Shown one piece after another: positions 42,581 to 51,837 of a stretch of DNA of 64,000 bases (positions are counted from its first letter, which is position 1; each line of letters begins with the position of its first letter). Source of the DNA: Lachnospiraceae bacterium AC3007. GTDB taxonomy: Bacteria; Bacillota; Clostridia; Lachnospirales; Lachnospiraceae. The stretch is taken from assembly GCA_000621405.1 (NCBI GenBank), contig KK211272.1, positions 58,155 to 122,154 on the forward strand, given 5' to 3'. The translations under genes and the position numbers were made by a program. The notes under the pieces are model-generated. The model saw only the letters and a program-made list of their open reading frames with translations, was not told the DNA's origin and did no database searches.

Positions 42581-44122
42581 TTATGCTGTAAAATCAACTG
42601 AGTTGCCGTTTGCGGCCATCATGTCACGTGCTATCCGCTCTTCTTCAGTGATCACTTCCCCATCTGTATCACCGGATTCAAGCTCGTTCAGGTTGATGTT
42701 CCTTGTCCTTTGGGATCTTCTGCCACCTTCCTGTGTCCCGTCACCTGACTGTTCTCCTCCCATGAGATTCTGTTCGAATTCATGGCTTGCTATCGTGACT
42801 TCTACGCTCTCGACTCTTATGCCTCTTTGCTCAAGTGTTTCTTTAAGCTCTATGATCCTTGTCTCAAGTGCAGCCTTGACAGATGCATTCTCTGCTTCAA
42901 ACTGTGCTGTGAGCTGTCCGGCACGAGCCACAAGCTCCACATTAAGTCTTCCAAGGCTCTGAGGGTGAAGCTGCATCGAAAGGCTCTGTGTCTCCGTGTC
43001 TATCACCGCTCTTATCTGATTCTGGATCTGCTCTATCAGCTCTCTGGCATTAACTCCTGCTGTAAGAGGTGTATTGCCTTCCTGAAGCGCCGATATCTCA
43101 AGCGTATTCTCAACCGCCTGGTTGAGGTTCTGGAAAAATATGCTGTTTTCTGTTGTGTTGTGGACATGGGATTCTGTATGTCTTACCCTGCCCTCGGATC
43201 TTAGGATGTCATCCGGATGATCATCGGAAGTACTTCCTTCGCTTCCTGACTGATCCTTCACTGTGACGTTCAGACTGACCTTATCGTCGCCCTTTGCATC
43301 ATCGGATATCCTTTCGGTCCTATCCGGTGCTGCCTCTTCCTTCTTTACGGCTTCCGCTGGGGTCCTTACCGTACTTACCGGGGCTTTGTCGATCTCGTCT
43401 TCAGCCTTAGTCATGACTTCGCCAAAATCCACTGTGTTCTCCTTAGTCTCAGGCTTCGGAGTAACTACTTCATATTCATTTTTTATCTCGGCAAGAGTGT
43501 TTTTGAATTCTTCGGGAGTGATGTCCATATCCTGTATCAGGTCTGATACTATCTCCCTTATGCTTCCCTGCAGATCCGTGATCGTCTCTGTTAACTCAGC
43601 ATCCGCAACCAGATCTACCGGTGTGACTTCCTTCACCGTGGCTACTATCTCTGCTGCCACCTTCGGATCTAAAAGATCTGTGTTGGTGAGGTTTAATGTC
43701 TCCATCAGGACTGCCAGTTCATCATCCGTGATATCAAGAACTTCTTTTATGGCATCCTTCACTTCATCAGCTGCTTTTTCGACCTTACCGACGTTCTCAT
43801 CGGTTTTTACATTATCGGAAGATGCTTCCTTCTTCTCGGTCTTTGTGTTGTCCTTAACACTTTTTTCAGATCCTTCTGATGTGTCCTTCTGTGTATCCTG
43901 CGGCTTTGAAGTCTCTTTGGTGTTTGTTGTCTGTGTCTTTGGATCGGCTTTGACTTCCGTGCCTTCTGCCGGCTCCTGTTTTCTGACTTTTGATGCGCTG
44001 TCCGCTATGCTCAGCACATCCATGAAGCTTTGCTCTTCTCTGTCACTCTTTGCCTTGCCTGAAGTAATCTCCTGCGCCCCTGCCGGCATCATCACCGGTG
44101 CATTTACATTAGGGGTCGTCAA
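42581..44122 (-). CDS. fliK: Flagellar hook-length control protein FliK
   Basis: It measures hook length and triggers the FlhB switch. The start is a TTG with GGAGG seven bases upstream. The first 300 or so residues are low-complexity, Lys/Glu/Thr/Ser-rich and fit an exported ruler. The C-terminal hook domain reads LSMQLHPQSLGRLNVELVAR near residues 385-404, then an amphipathic helix (KAALETRIIELKETLEQRGI). The 513 residues are normal. A long opposite-strand frame here is a shadow. Confidence 0.93.
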   Translation of the reverse strand: MTTPNVNAPVMMPAGAQEITSGKAKSDREEQSFMDVLSIADSASKVRKQEPAEGTEVKADPKTQTTNTKETSKPQDTQKDTSEGSEKSVKDNTKTEKKEASSDNVKTDENVGKVEKAADEVKDAIKEVLDITDDELAVLMETLNLTNTDLLDPKVAAEIVATVKEVTPVDLVADAELTETITDLQGSIREIVSDLIQDMDITPEEFKNTLAEIKNEYEVVTPKPETKENTVDFGEVMTKAEDEIDKAPVSTVRTPAEAVKKEEAAPDRTERISDDAKGDDKVSLNVTVKDQSGSEGSTSDDHPDDILRSEGRVRHTESHVHNTTENSIFFQNLNQAVENTLEISALQEGNTPLTAGVNARELIEQIQNQIRAVIDTETQSLSMQLHPQSLGRLNVELVARAGQLTAQFEAENASVKAALETRIIELKETLEQRGIRVESVEVTIASHEFEQNLMGGEQSGDGTQEGGRRSQRTRNINLNELESGDTDGEVITEEERIARDMMAANGNSVDFTA

Positions 44123-44224
44123 TATGTATCCTCCTTTCGCATATGCAATTTACACCTACATTACTTTTATCGGCAGATCCACCCCCAGTCTGAACCCCCT
44201 GATCAAAATAATTATAACATTCTC

Positions 44225-45124
44225 TTACTCAAGATCCGGATCCATGATCTCGGTTATATTACCTGCAAGATCCGCATCAAGCTTGCCGATCTCGGCCAGG
44301 ATCTGTCCTCTCGCATCCGCATTCATGGTGCCCAGTATCTTCGCAGCCAGATCCAGATCGTTCCTCAAAGGAACGCTGTTGAATATGACAGCGGCATCCT
44401 TGGCCTTCATCTGTGAATATGCCTTCGCATAATCCTTTATCTCCGCATCGACTTCCTGCTGCTTCACGACCTCCTTATAGAGGATCTCAGCGTTGGTGGG
44501 ATCGATCTCTTCGTAGTATTTGCGGTATTCATCGATATCGGGCGCTTTGCTGTTGAAGACAACTTCGTTGTCAAACTCGTCTTTTATCTTCTCAAACTCC
44601 ACCTGATTATCTTCATAAGTCTTGAGCCTCGCGATCTCCTGCGTCATCTCTTCGATGGTCTTTTCAGCGCTGGCTGCATCCTGCTTGGCATCGGCCAGCT
44701 CATTTTCAAGCATCTTGATGCGGTCTATGGCATCTTCGAGATTGTCATAGCCTCCGTTCATGACATTTTCGCCGTCCTCAGGCATCTCTTCCGTAACGGA
44801 ACCTTCGGGGAGGATCTTGTTGATCACGGGGACATTTTTTATAACAGGAGCAAGGACATTGGACCCGAATCCGCCCACATCAAGCTTCACAAGAAGGGCA
44901 AGGATCGCAAGCCAGATCAGGATGATGATAACGGTGACGAGTATTACGGAAAAAGCACCGCCTTCATCTTCTTCGTCTGCTTCTTCTGCTTCAAGGGCCT
45001 TGCGCTGCTTTTTAAGCTCTTTTGCCTGAGCCTTAAGCTGCTTTTTCTCCTCCTTAAGCCTTGCTACTTCGGCTTTCCTGTCCTCGGAGCTTTTTTCAGT
45101 TGTTGCTACTTCATTTTCTGCCAT
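44225..45124 (-). CDS. MotE-like / YlxF-like membrane protein with C-terminal MgtE-N-type domain
   Basis: The 299 residues have a Lys/Glu-rich cytoplasmic coiled coil (about 13-50), one membrane helix (about 58-80) and an outside coiled coil (about 125-190). The C-terminal helical domain (about 215-290, YAKAYSQMKAKDAAVIFNS, AAKILGTMNADARGQILAEI) is like the one of MotE and the N-domain of MgtE. In Bacillus the gene between fliJ and fliK is ylxF, also of this type. A chaperone role for stator or export parts is known for MotE elsewhere; here it is inference. It overlaps fliJ by one base. Confidence 0.78.
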   Translation of the reverse strand: MAENEVATTEKSSEDRKAEVARLKEEKKQLKAQAKELKKQRKALEAEEADEEDEGGAFSVILVTVIIILIWLAILALLVKLDVGGFGSNVLAPVIKNVPVINKILPEGSVTEEMPEDGENVMNGGYDNLEDAIDRIKMLENELADAKQDAASAEKTIEEMTQEIARLKTYEDNQVEFEKIKDEFDNEVVFNSKAPDIDEYRKYYEEIDPTNAEILYKEVVKQQEVDAEIKDYAKAYSQMKAKDAAVIFNSVPLRNDLDLAAKILGTMNADARGQILAEIGKLDADLAGNITEIMDPDLE

Positions 45125-45585
45125 CAGTTGTCACTCTTTTGTTTCTTGATACCGAATGTATAGCTGGTAAGCTGATCTATCTGCTTTGATTCTTCCATAA
45201 GGAGTTCAGCCTTGAACTCATCAAAGGCCTTTTCTTTAAGCTTCTCCTGTGTCTTGCGCTCTTTCATCGCATCTTCAAGCGCCTGTCGCTTCACTTCAAG
45301 TATGCTTTCTTCTTTTTTTACGACTTCATGCTGCTCTTCTATCATCCCTCCCATGATCTCTATGGCCTGGGAGTTCTCGATAAGATCTCTTACCTTTACG
45401 AAGTCGTCACTGCGGATGCGTCTGGCTTTTTCTTCGTATTGCTCCTTACGCTTTTTCAGAGCCTCTTCGGCTTCTTCAGCCTCGTTAAGGACAGCCTGCT
45501 GGGTCGCATAGTCCATTTTGGCCTGTTCCTCAAGTTTCTCATTGAGGTTTAGTATATTCTGCATCCTGTATACAAACTTTGCCAT
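45124..45585 (-). CDS. fliJ: Flagellar export chaperone FliJ
   Basis: It is a coiled-coil stalk-like protein that works with the FliI ATPase. The 153 residues are almost all heptad-like helix, beginning FVYRMQNILNLNEKLEEQAK, which is the usual FliJ start. Glu/Lys content is high. It lies after a 104-base gap from fliI that contains hairpins, and its stop overlaps the MotE-like gene. Confidence 0.9.
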   Translation of the reverse strand: MAKFVYRMQNILNLNEKLEEQAKMDYATQQAVLNEAEEAEEALKKRKEQYEEKARRIRSDDFVKVRDLIENSQAIEIMGGMIEEQHEVVKKEESILEVKRQALEDAMKERKTQEKLKEKAFDEFKAELLMEESKQIDQLTSYTFGIKKQKSDN

Positions 45586-45599
45586 GATCCTGCCAGCAG

Positions 45600-45689
45600 A
45601 TATCCCCGCTTAATCCATCTATTCAGTCAACTTACCCGAGTCCGGACACGCATCGTGCGTCTGAACAGGGCTCAAAATGAGCCACCGGC
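45600..45689 (-). repeat. Hairpins in the fliI-fliJ gap
   Basis: Directly past the fliI stop, the minus strand has GGCTCA-TTT-TGAGCC (six-base-pair stem), then GACGCACGATGCGTGTC (about seven base pairs). No T-run follows either. This is the longest gap inside the fliG-fliK run, so these structures may act on mRNA processing or stability. Confidence 0.6.
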
Positions 45690-47012
45690 TCATTCTGCCT
45701 TCTCCGCAAAAAGCTCACCAAGCATGCGGATCTCGTCATCAAACTCAAACTTGGAGTCTGTGGTCTGCATAAGATAGTCGTTAACAGCATCGATCTTTTC
45801 GATGGCGAAGTCTATCTTAGGGTTGGAACCGGATTTATAGGCTCCTATGTTAATAAGGTCTTCAGCTTCACTGTATGTGGCGAGCACATTTTTCAGTTTT
45901 CCGGCCAGAGCCTTGTGGTCTTTTGTTGCTATCTGGCTCATGCACCTTGATATGCTCATCAGCACATCGATGGCGGGATAATGATTCTGCTGGGCGATCT
46001 TACGGTTCAGGACTATATGTCCGTCAAGTATGGATCTTGCCGTATCGGTGATAGGCTCATTAAAGTCATCACCATCGACCAGCACGGTATACAGACCTGT
46101 GATGGAGCCTTTGGCGCCGTTGCCGGCCCGTTCAAGGAGTTTGGGCATCTCGGCATATATCGAAGGCGGATATCCTCTGGTCACAGGAGGCTCGCCGGAC
46201 GCAAGTCCGATCTCACGCTGTGCCATAGAGAATCTTGTGAGGGAGTCCATCATCAGCAGAACATCCTTGCCCTGATCCCTGAAATACTCGGCAATTGCTG
46301 TAGCTGTCTTGGCTGCTTTATTCCTCTCAAGAGCAGGCTTGTCTGATGTAGCGACGACGACCACGGACCTTGCCATACCTTCCTCGCCAAGGTCTCTTTC
46401 AACGAATTCGCGTACTTCTCTGCCTCGCTCCCCTATAAGGGCTATAACATTGACTTCGGCCTTGGTGTTCCTGGCAAACATACCCATAAGGGTGGACTTG
46501 CCGACACCGGAGCCTGCGAATATCCCTATCCTCTGGCCCTTACCTACTGTGAGAAGACCGTCCACTGCCTTTACACCAAGAGGAAGCACATCGCTTATTA
46601 TCACCCTGTCCATAGGATCCGGAGGAGCGGCCTCTACCGGATATTCATCACCTATTATCTCCGACCCGTCAGTCGGATTCCCCATGCCGTCAAGGGTTTT
46701 CCCGAGAAGGTCATCGGAGCACCTGACCATAAGCGGATGCTCGAGATTCTGCACTATGGATCCGGAGCCGATGCCATCCGTAGATTCATAAGGCATGAGA
46801 AGCGTCATCCTGTCCTTAAAGCCAACCACCTCGGCAAGTATAGGCTTAAGTGATGTATCGGCAGGCTGAATAGAGCATATATCGGCCAGTCTGGCATCCG
46901 GGCCCTGAGATTCTATGGTAAGGCCTACGACATTGACGACCTTTCCGAGTTTTTTGAAATAAGTCCCGTCTCTAAGGGGCCGGTATTTTGACAGATCTAT
47001 CGCAAGATCCAT
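45690..47012 (-). CDS. fliI: Flagellum-specific export ATPase FliI
   Basis: It powers protein export through the flagellar basal body. The start at 47012 (MDLAIDLSKYRP) has AGAGG six bases upstream and follows the fliH stop at once (TGATATG); a longer frame starts inside fliH. The Walker A motif is GSGVGKST at 167-174, and the Walker B-like stretch is LLMMDSLTRFSMAQREIGLA. The F1-like PPVTRGYPPS is present. The 440 residues are normal. Confidence 0.97.
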   Translation of the reverse strand: MDLAIDLSKYRPLRDGTYFKKLGKVVNVVGLTIESQGPDARLADICSIQPADTSLKPILAEVVGFKDRMTLLMPYESTDGIGSGSIVQNLEHPLMVRCSDDLLGKTLDGMGNPTDGSEIIGDEYPVEAAPPDPMDRVIISDVLPLGVKAVDGLLTVGKGQRIGIFAGSGVGKSTLMGMFARNTKAEVNVIALIGERGREVREFVERDLGEEGMARSVVVVATSDKPALERNKAAKTATAIAEYFRDQGKDVLLMMDSLTRFSMAQREIGLASGEPPVTRGYPPSIYAEMPKLLERAGNGAKGSITGLYTVLVDGDDFNEPITDTARSILDGHIVLNRKIAQQNHYPAIDVLMSISRCMSQIATKDHKALAGKLKNVLATYSEAEDLINIGAYKSGSNPKIDFAIEKIDAVNDYLMQTTDSKFEFDDEIRMLGELFAEKAE

Positions 47013-47013
47013 A

Positions 47014-47901
47014 TCATGCCTCTTCCTGCCGGTATGCAAGCAGCATCAGCTGCTTCTTAAGTCCCTCAAGCTCAGTGCCTATAGAACAGTCAAAGATGCC
47101 TGATCCCGTATCGATCATGGCCTCTCCCTGATGAAGCGTCACGTCGGGCACTATCTCGGTATTGTCGATCCCCGGCATGCCTTCAAACAGTGCTTCCTTA
47201 TTGGACTGAATATATTCGTAATCTTCCTTTGAGACATGGATCATAAGATCCACCGTAGTATCGGTGTTCTGCAGGGCTTTCTGGAGAAGATAAAAAATGA
47301 TCTCACTCCTGTCGCTAAGGTCGACAGAAAAGATATGACCATAGATATCAGATAAAGTGTCCACAAGAGCAGGCTCAAGTTCGGACACCATCTGATCATA
47401 CTGCTGCATCAGGGCAACTCTGGTCTCTTCTACCTCGGCCTTCATCTGCTCTGCTTCCGAAAGACCCTGGGCATAGCCCTCATCATGTCCCGCGCTTCTT
47501 GCTTCCTCAAAGACGCTGGCCTTGTTAGCTTCGGCCTGATCAAGAGCCTCCTGTATGATAAGGTCCGCCTGTCTCTGAGCTTCCTCTATCATCTGGTCAG
47601 CTTCCTGACGTATTGCTTCAAGATCTATCCCGGGATCGACAGGCTGCTCGGCCTTTATCACATTGCCGCCTTCAGCGCCGGGCTCTGCATCGGGATCCAT
47701 AAGAAGGGAATCGACCATCTCGGCATCAAGTCCTTCGGTAAAACCATCCTCGGAAGACTCGCCCTGAGCGGAAGCCGATGCTTCTCTCGCCATTATGGTC
47801 TTAAGAAGCTGGATCCTGTCGGCAACCATCGAATTGGAATTGATCACCTTCTTTTCTTCTTCGTCGATGGCAGCGTTGTAGCCCTTAACAATACTAGACA
47901 A
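47014..47901 (-). CDS. fliH: Flagellar export regulator FliH
   Basis: It binds and controls FliI. The 295 residues have an acidic N-terminal half, then a long Glu/Gln-rich helix (ADQMIEEAQRQADLIIQEAL) with GHDEGYAQGLSEAEQ of the glycine-repeat type, and a C-terminal domain with VSKEDYEYI and GAMIDTGSGIFDCSIGTELE-like ending (actual reads EAMIDTGSGIFDCSIGTEL). The start is a TTG at 47901 that overlaps the fliG stop; GGAGG lies ten bases upstream. Confidence 0.92.
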   Translation of the reverse strand: MSSIVKGYNAAIDEEEKKVINSNSMVADRIQLLKTIMAREASASAQGESSEDGFTEGLDAEMVDSLLMDPDAEPGAEGGNVIKAEQPVDPGIDLEAIRQEADQMIEEAQRQADLIIQEALDQAEANKASVFEEARSAGHDEGYAQGLSEAEQMKAEVEETRVALMQQYDQMVSELEPALVDTLSDIYGHIFSVDLSDRSEIIFYLLQKALQNTDTTVDLMIHVSKEDYEYIQSNKEALFEGMPGIDNTEIVPDVTLHQGEAMIDTGSGIFDCSIGTELEGLKKQLMLLAYRQEEA

Positions 47902-48919
47902 TGATCTCGTCTCCTCCGCCTCTGGAGATGACGATCTCTGCGGAATCCTCCAGCTTTCTGATGATATTGACTATCTTCTGCTGAGCCTCTTCCACGTCCT
48001 TCATACGGACAGGGCCCATGAATTCCATATCTTCCTTTATCATTGCAGACAGTCTCGAAGACATATTCTTGAAGATCGCTGCCTGCACCTGCTCGTTCGC
48101 ACCCTTCAGCGCCATCGAGAGGTCGGAATTATCAACATCACGAAGCACTCTCTGGATAGCCCTGTCGTCAAGCAGCAGGATATCCTCGAAGACGAACATC
48201 TTCTTTCTGATCTCGTCTGCAAGCTCGGGCTCGTCCACTTCCAGAGTCTCCATGATATGCTTCTCTGTACCACGGTCAACGGTGTTCAGGATCTCGACTA
48301 TGGAATCCACGCCGCCGATGATCGTGTAATCCTGATTAACAAGCGATGAGATCTTTGATTCGAGCACTCTCTCCACCTCTTTGATGACATCCGGAGATGT
48401 CCTGTCCATCATTGCGATCCTCTTGGCGACATCGGCCTGCTTATCAGGCGGCAGAGCTCCTATGATCTGAGCTGCCTGTCCGGGATTCAGGTATGACAGG
48501 ATCAGCGCTATGGTCTGAGGATGCTCATCCTGAATGAAGTTCAGCAGCTGGGAAGCATCCGTCTTTCTGACAAATTCAAAGGGTTTGACCTGAAGAGAAG
48601 CAGTGAGCCTGGAAATAACATCCGAAGCCTTCTCCTCTCCGAAGGACTGTTCCAGAAGTTCCTTGGCATAGCCGATACCGCCTTCGGCAATATACTGCTG
48701 TGCAAGACAGATCTGATAGAATTCGTTGATTATCGCCTCCTTGATCTGAGGCGTAACGGATCTTGTATTGGCAATCTCCAAAGTCAGCTCTTCGATCTCC
48801 TCGTCTTTTAAGTGCTTGAAGATCTTGGCTGACTTCTCCGGTCCTAACGCTATGAGCAGGATTGCTGCTTTTTGTATCCCCGAGAGCTCACTCTCGCCTG
48901 GCGCTGCCGGTACTGGCAC
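47894..48919 (-). CDS. fliG: Flagellar motor switch protein FliG
   Basis: It is the C-ring protein that touches the stator and makes torque. N-terminal, middle and C-terminal domains are all present: SGIQKAAILLIALGPEKSAK, the EHPQTIALILSYL motif near residue 135, and the C-terminal torque helix with FVFEDILLLDDRAIQRVLRD. The 341 residues are normal. The start is a GTG just after the fliF stop with a G-rich ribosome binding site. Confidence 0.96.
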   Translation of the reverse strand: MPVPAAPGESELSGIQKAAILLIALGPEKSAKIFKHLKDEEIEELTLEIANTRSVTPQIKEAIINEFYQICLAQQYIAEGGIGYAKELLEQSFGEEKASDVISRLTASLQVKPFEFVRKTDASQLLNFIQDEHPQTIALILSYLNPGQAAQIIGALPPDKQADVAKRIAMMDRTSPDVIKEVERVLESKISSLVNQDYTIIGGVDSIVEILNTVDRGTEKHIMETLEVDEPELADEIRKKMFVFEDILLLDDRAIQRVLRDVDNSDLSMALKGANEQVQAAIFKNMSSRLSAMIKEDMEFMGPVRMKDVEEAQQKIVNIIRKLEDSAEIVISRGGGDEIIV

Positions 48920-48924
48920 TTATC

Positions 48925-50544
48925 TTACCCCCAATCCTCTGTCAGCCAGTTGCGAAGAAGATTCGCAACCGCATCCGGATTATCATCCACAAATTTCTCG
49001 ATCAGTATCCTGACCTCACTCTTTCCCTCGGAATCAATCTCTTCAAGTTCTGTAGCATCCTGTGTGCTCTGAAGCAGATTATCCAGAGAAAGCTCTTCCG
49101 CTTCTTCCTCCTCAGCCTTCTTCTCGGCTCTCATAGACCTTATCACTACAAAGGCCAAAAGCGCAAGGATCAGTATGATGAGAACTATAATGAAGATATT
49201 TGTGGGAGATACGAGTCCTCCCTCTGAAGGAACAAATACCGGCTCATCATAGGCTACAATCTGGATATTGGCAAGCGGTATTCCGGTAGCTGCCGATACT
49301 ACACTGTATACATCGTCGTCGACTTCGGTCTTCGTGCGCTCGGAATTGGCTATCCTGAACTCATCAAAAGTGGTCCCGTCCAGGGCACCCGAAGCCTTCA
49401 TATCATCTTCATTATATACGATATAATGGATCGCCGTGATACCTATCGAGGAAGTGGAATAATTGATAGCACCGCCGGCTTTTTCGGTATCGGTGATCTT
49501 TTCATTCGGAAGATAACTCCTGCTGGTCTCATCGGTCTGCGATGTTGAATAAGCTGAATCCTGGAATTCGTATGTAATCTCAGCATTTGTATCTGTACCC
49601 GGGATATCACCATTGGTGTTCTGGGTGCTCTGCGAATAAGTATCCTCCTGTGAGAGCACGCCCTGATCCTGTCCGTCAGCAGGAGTATATGTGTGCTCCG
49701 TTGACTTTATTATATCCCAGTTAAGATCGAGGTTCGGTACGACCTGCACATTATCATATATCTTGGCGCCGACAAGAGCGTCATTGATCTCGCCTCTTAT
49801 GATATTGTCATACTGAGTCTTATATGAAAGCCTGCTGGATGCGCTGCCTGTAATGGAGTTCTCATCCTGACCGGAATACAGCATATTGCCGGTAGTATCC
49901 ATGATGACTACATTGGCAGTGGTATCATTACCAAGCTCAGTAGCAACGAAACGGGCAATATCCGCAGCCTGCTCCTGAGTCATGTCGTCAGGATTCTCAA
50001 GCTCGAGCATTACAGATGCATAGCTCTCTTTTTCTTTGGAAAGAAGGGTTCCGTTGTTTTCCGGAACACTGATATTGACAATGGCGCGATTGATGTTATC
50101 CATGCTGCCAAGAGCTGTCTGGAATTTCTTTTCCATGAATTCCTGATACTTCTTGGTCTTATCGGATTCGGTTGAAGAAAAGCCGCCGTCAAAGACGGAA
50201 TCTATGGAGTATTCCGCGGCAGGATAATTATTGGCGCCAAGAAGGATGACGGCATCCGTATACTGCTCTTCGATAACAGATACGGTATATCCGTCCTGGC
50301 TGGTCTTATAGGTGATATTATTGTCAGTCAAAAGAGTCGTGATCTCGCTGGTCTCTTTTGTAGTCTCGCTGACATACAGCGTCTTATACTTCGGCTGCGT
50401 AAGAAGTGCGACAACGATCACTATAAGAACAAGAGCGCCGGCAGCAGACGATACGATTATCGTCTTCTGCTTTGCCGAAAATCTGTTCCACCAGTCGAGA
50501 AATCTCTGCAGCAGAGCCCTGAGCCTCTCCTGAATATTATTCAT
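48925..50544 (-). CDS. fliF: Flagellar MS-ring protein FliF
   Basis: It forms the membrane ring of the basal body. Two membrane helices are visible, near residues 28-48 and 440-462. The extracytoplasmic ring-building domains lie between, with YTVSVIEEQYTDAVILLGAN and NRAIVNISVPENNG. The short C-terminal tail ends in FVDDNPDAVANLLRNWLTED, the FliG-binding peptide. The 539 residues are normal. The 440 bases upstream are a repeat array rather than a gene. Confidence 0.96.
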   Translation of the reverse strand: MNNIQERLRALLQRFLDWWNRFSAKQKTIIVSSAAGALVLIVIVVALLTQPKYKTLYVSETTKETSEITTLLTDNNITYKTSQDGYTVSVIEEQYTDAVILLGANNYPAAEYSIDSVFDGGFSSTESDKTKKYQEFMEKKFQTALGSMDNINRAIVNISVPENNGTLLSKEKESYASVMLELENPDDMTQEQAADIARFVATELGNDTTANVVIMDTTGNMLYSGQDENSITGSASSRLSYKTQYDNIIRGEINDALVGAKIYDNVQVVPNLDLNWDIIKSTEHTYTPADGQDQGVLSQEDTYSQSTQNTNGDIPGTDTNAEITYEFQDSAYSTSQTDETSRSYLPNEKITDTEKAGGAINYSTSSIGITAIHYIVYNEDDMKASGALDGTTFDEFRIANSERTKTEVDDDVYSVVSAATGIPLANIQIVAYDEPVFVPSEGGLVSPTNIFIIVLIILILALLAFVVIRSMRAEKKAEEEEAEELSLDNLLQSTQDATELEEIDSEGKSEVRILIEKFVDDNPDAVANLLRNWLTEDWG

Positions 50545-50576
50545 GGTAATCCTTTCTGAAATAAAGAATCATTAAA

Positions 50577-50996
50577 TATGTATAAACAAATTGCTTCGCA
50601 AGTCTAGCAATTCTATTAATGCAATACGGATTGCTTCGCAGCTTCGCTGCTCCCGCAACTTTCGCAATTAAACACTATAACTCAACTATATATGATATAA
50701 ACAAATTGCTCCGTTGCTCCGCAACTTTCGCAATTAAACACTATAACTCAACTATATATGATATAAACAAATTGCTCCGTTGCTCCGCAACTCTCGCAAT
50801 TTGAAATTCGAACACTAAAGTTCAAATTTCATATGATATAAACAAATTGCTCCGTTGCTCCGCAACTCTCGCAATTTGAACACTCGCGATTCCGGGCTGC
50901 GCCCTCCGTCGCTCGTGTTCTACATTCGTCGAACCTGCTCAAATACAAGCAAGCTTGTATTTGCGTCGGTTCTCCTCATTGTTTATATCATATCTG
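50577..50996 (-). repeat. Tandem stem-loop array between fliE and fliF
   Basis: This gap of about 440 bases holds no gene. Three close copies start at 50695, 50761 and 50836, with periods of 66 and 75 bases. Each has a nested hairpin: AATTGC and GCAATT outside, GTTGC and GCAAC inside (first copy 50704-50735). Two more degenerate copies lie at 50589-50690. The far end has AAATACAAGC/GCTTGTATTT (50941-50962) nested in GAACC/GGTTC. The edge TATGATATAAAC of each copy recurs inverted at 50981-50993. No T-run follows, so mRNA stability or processing is more likely than termination. Confidence 0.9.
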
Positions 50997-51311
50997 CATT
51001 TGCATTATCTCTCTGTATGCTTCTAAAAATCTGTCTCTTAAGGCAACCGTGTACTGAAGCGAGGTCTGTGCCTTTGACTGGGCGACAGCAAGATCATGTG
51101 TATTCTCGGAGAGTCCGAGAGCCCATTTGATCTCCTCTTCTTCCTCCTGCTTCAGATATGTGTTGGTCTCATTGACCTGCTTCACGGCAGCATCCAGAAA
51201 TGTACCGAAGCTCTCATCATCCGGGATCTTAACCGTGGATGATCTGACTGCGGCGCCTTCAACCGCAGGTGAAGACAGATTAAAAAATGAACTGATGTGC
51301 GCTACGTCCAT
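50988..51311 (-). CDS. fliE: Flagellar hook-basal body protein FliE
   Basis: It joins the MS ring to the rod. The 107 residues have the family form: a variable N-terminal half, then SFGTFLDAAVKQVNETNTYL and the end QTSLQYTVALRDRFLEAYREIMQMQI. GAGGTGAGAT lies just before the ATG. Its stop codon sits at the edge of the hairpin array, so the array is the 3' flank of the flgB-flgC-fliE part of the message. Confidence 0.93.
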   Translation of the reverse strand: MDVAHISSFFNLSSPAVEGAAVRSSTVKIPDDESFGTFLDAAVKQVNETNTYLKQEEEEEIKWALGLSENTHDLAVAQSKAQTSLQYTVALRDRFLEAYREIMQMQI

Positions 51312-51322
51312 ATCTCACCTCA

Positions 51323-51784
51323 TCATGAACCCTGTCCGACGTTCAGCCCGTTAAGAGCCATATCCTTTGATGCCTGAAATGCCGTGGCATTGGCTTCATA
51401 TGCTCTGCTCGCATCTATCATGTTCGTCATCTCGGTAACGATGTTGACATTAGGGTATGTCACATAACCATTCTCGTCGGCATCGGGATGGGAGGGATCA
51501 TAGACCATGTTCATCTGTGATACATGATCCTCATATAATCCTCCGACCTTCACTCCGCTTCCTACAAAGCGGTTGTATTTGCTCTGTGTATTCATAAGGA
51601 CAGAATTAAATGAAGCCACAGGATTGGACTTTTCCTGAAAAGTCACTACCTTTCTCCTGTACGGAGTACCGTCCTTTGTACGTGTGGTGTTTGCATTCGC
51701 AACATTCTCAGCAATGACATCCATCCTGTACCGCTCAGCGGTAAGTCCTGATGAATTGATACTGAAACTGTCAAATACTCCCAT
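51323..51784 (-). CDS. flgC: Flagellar proximal rod protein FlgC
   Basis: It is a rod subunit. The N-terminal signature reads GLTAERYRMDVIAENVANANT and the C-terminal one reads NIVTEMTNMIDASRAYEANA. The 153 residues are normal. It lies 11 bases before fliE and about 150 bases after flgB, with a hairpin-rich gap in between. Confidence 0.95.
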   Translation of the reverse strand: MGVFDSFSINSSGLTAERYRMDVIAENVANANTTRTKDGTPYRRKVVTFQEKSNPVASFNSVLMNTQSKYNRFVGSGVKVGGLYEDHVSQMNMVYDPSHPDADENGYVTYPNVNIVTEMTNMIDASRAYEANATAFQASKDMALNGLNVGQGS

Positions 51785-51837
51785 TTCATCTCCTTTCTTC
51801 CCGAATATATACCATCTGCGGAAAGGTCATCTTCGAA

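Noticed and set aside
44167-44174. SigD-type promoter before fliK (GCCGATAA on the minus strand)
   Set aside because: The -10-like element is perfect, but no TAAA is found 15 bases upstream, so it is probably chance.
43263-44432. Plus-strand open frame of 389 codons opposite fliK
   Set aside because: It is Ser/Val/Phe-rich because it mirrors a Lys/Glu/Asp/Thr-rich region; no ribosome binding site or family match.
50577-50996. CRISPR array
   Set aside because: The units are 66-75 bp with near-identical, not unique, material between hairpins, and there are no cas genes.
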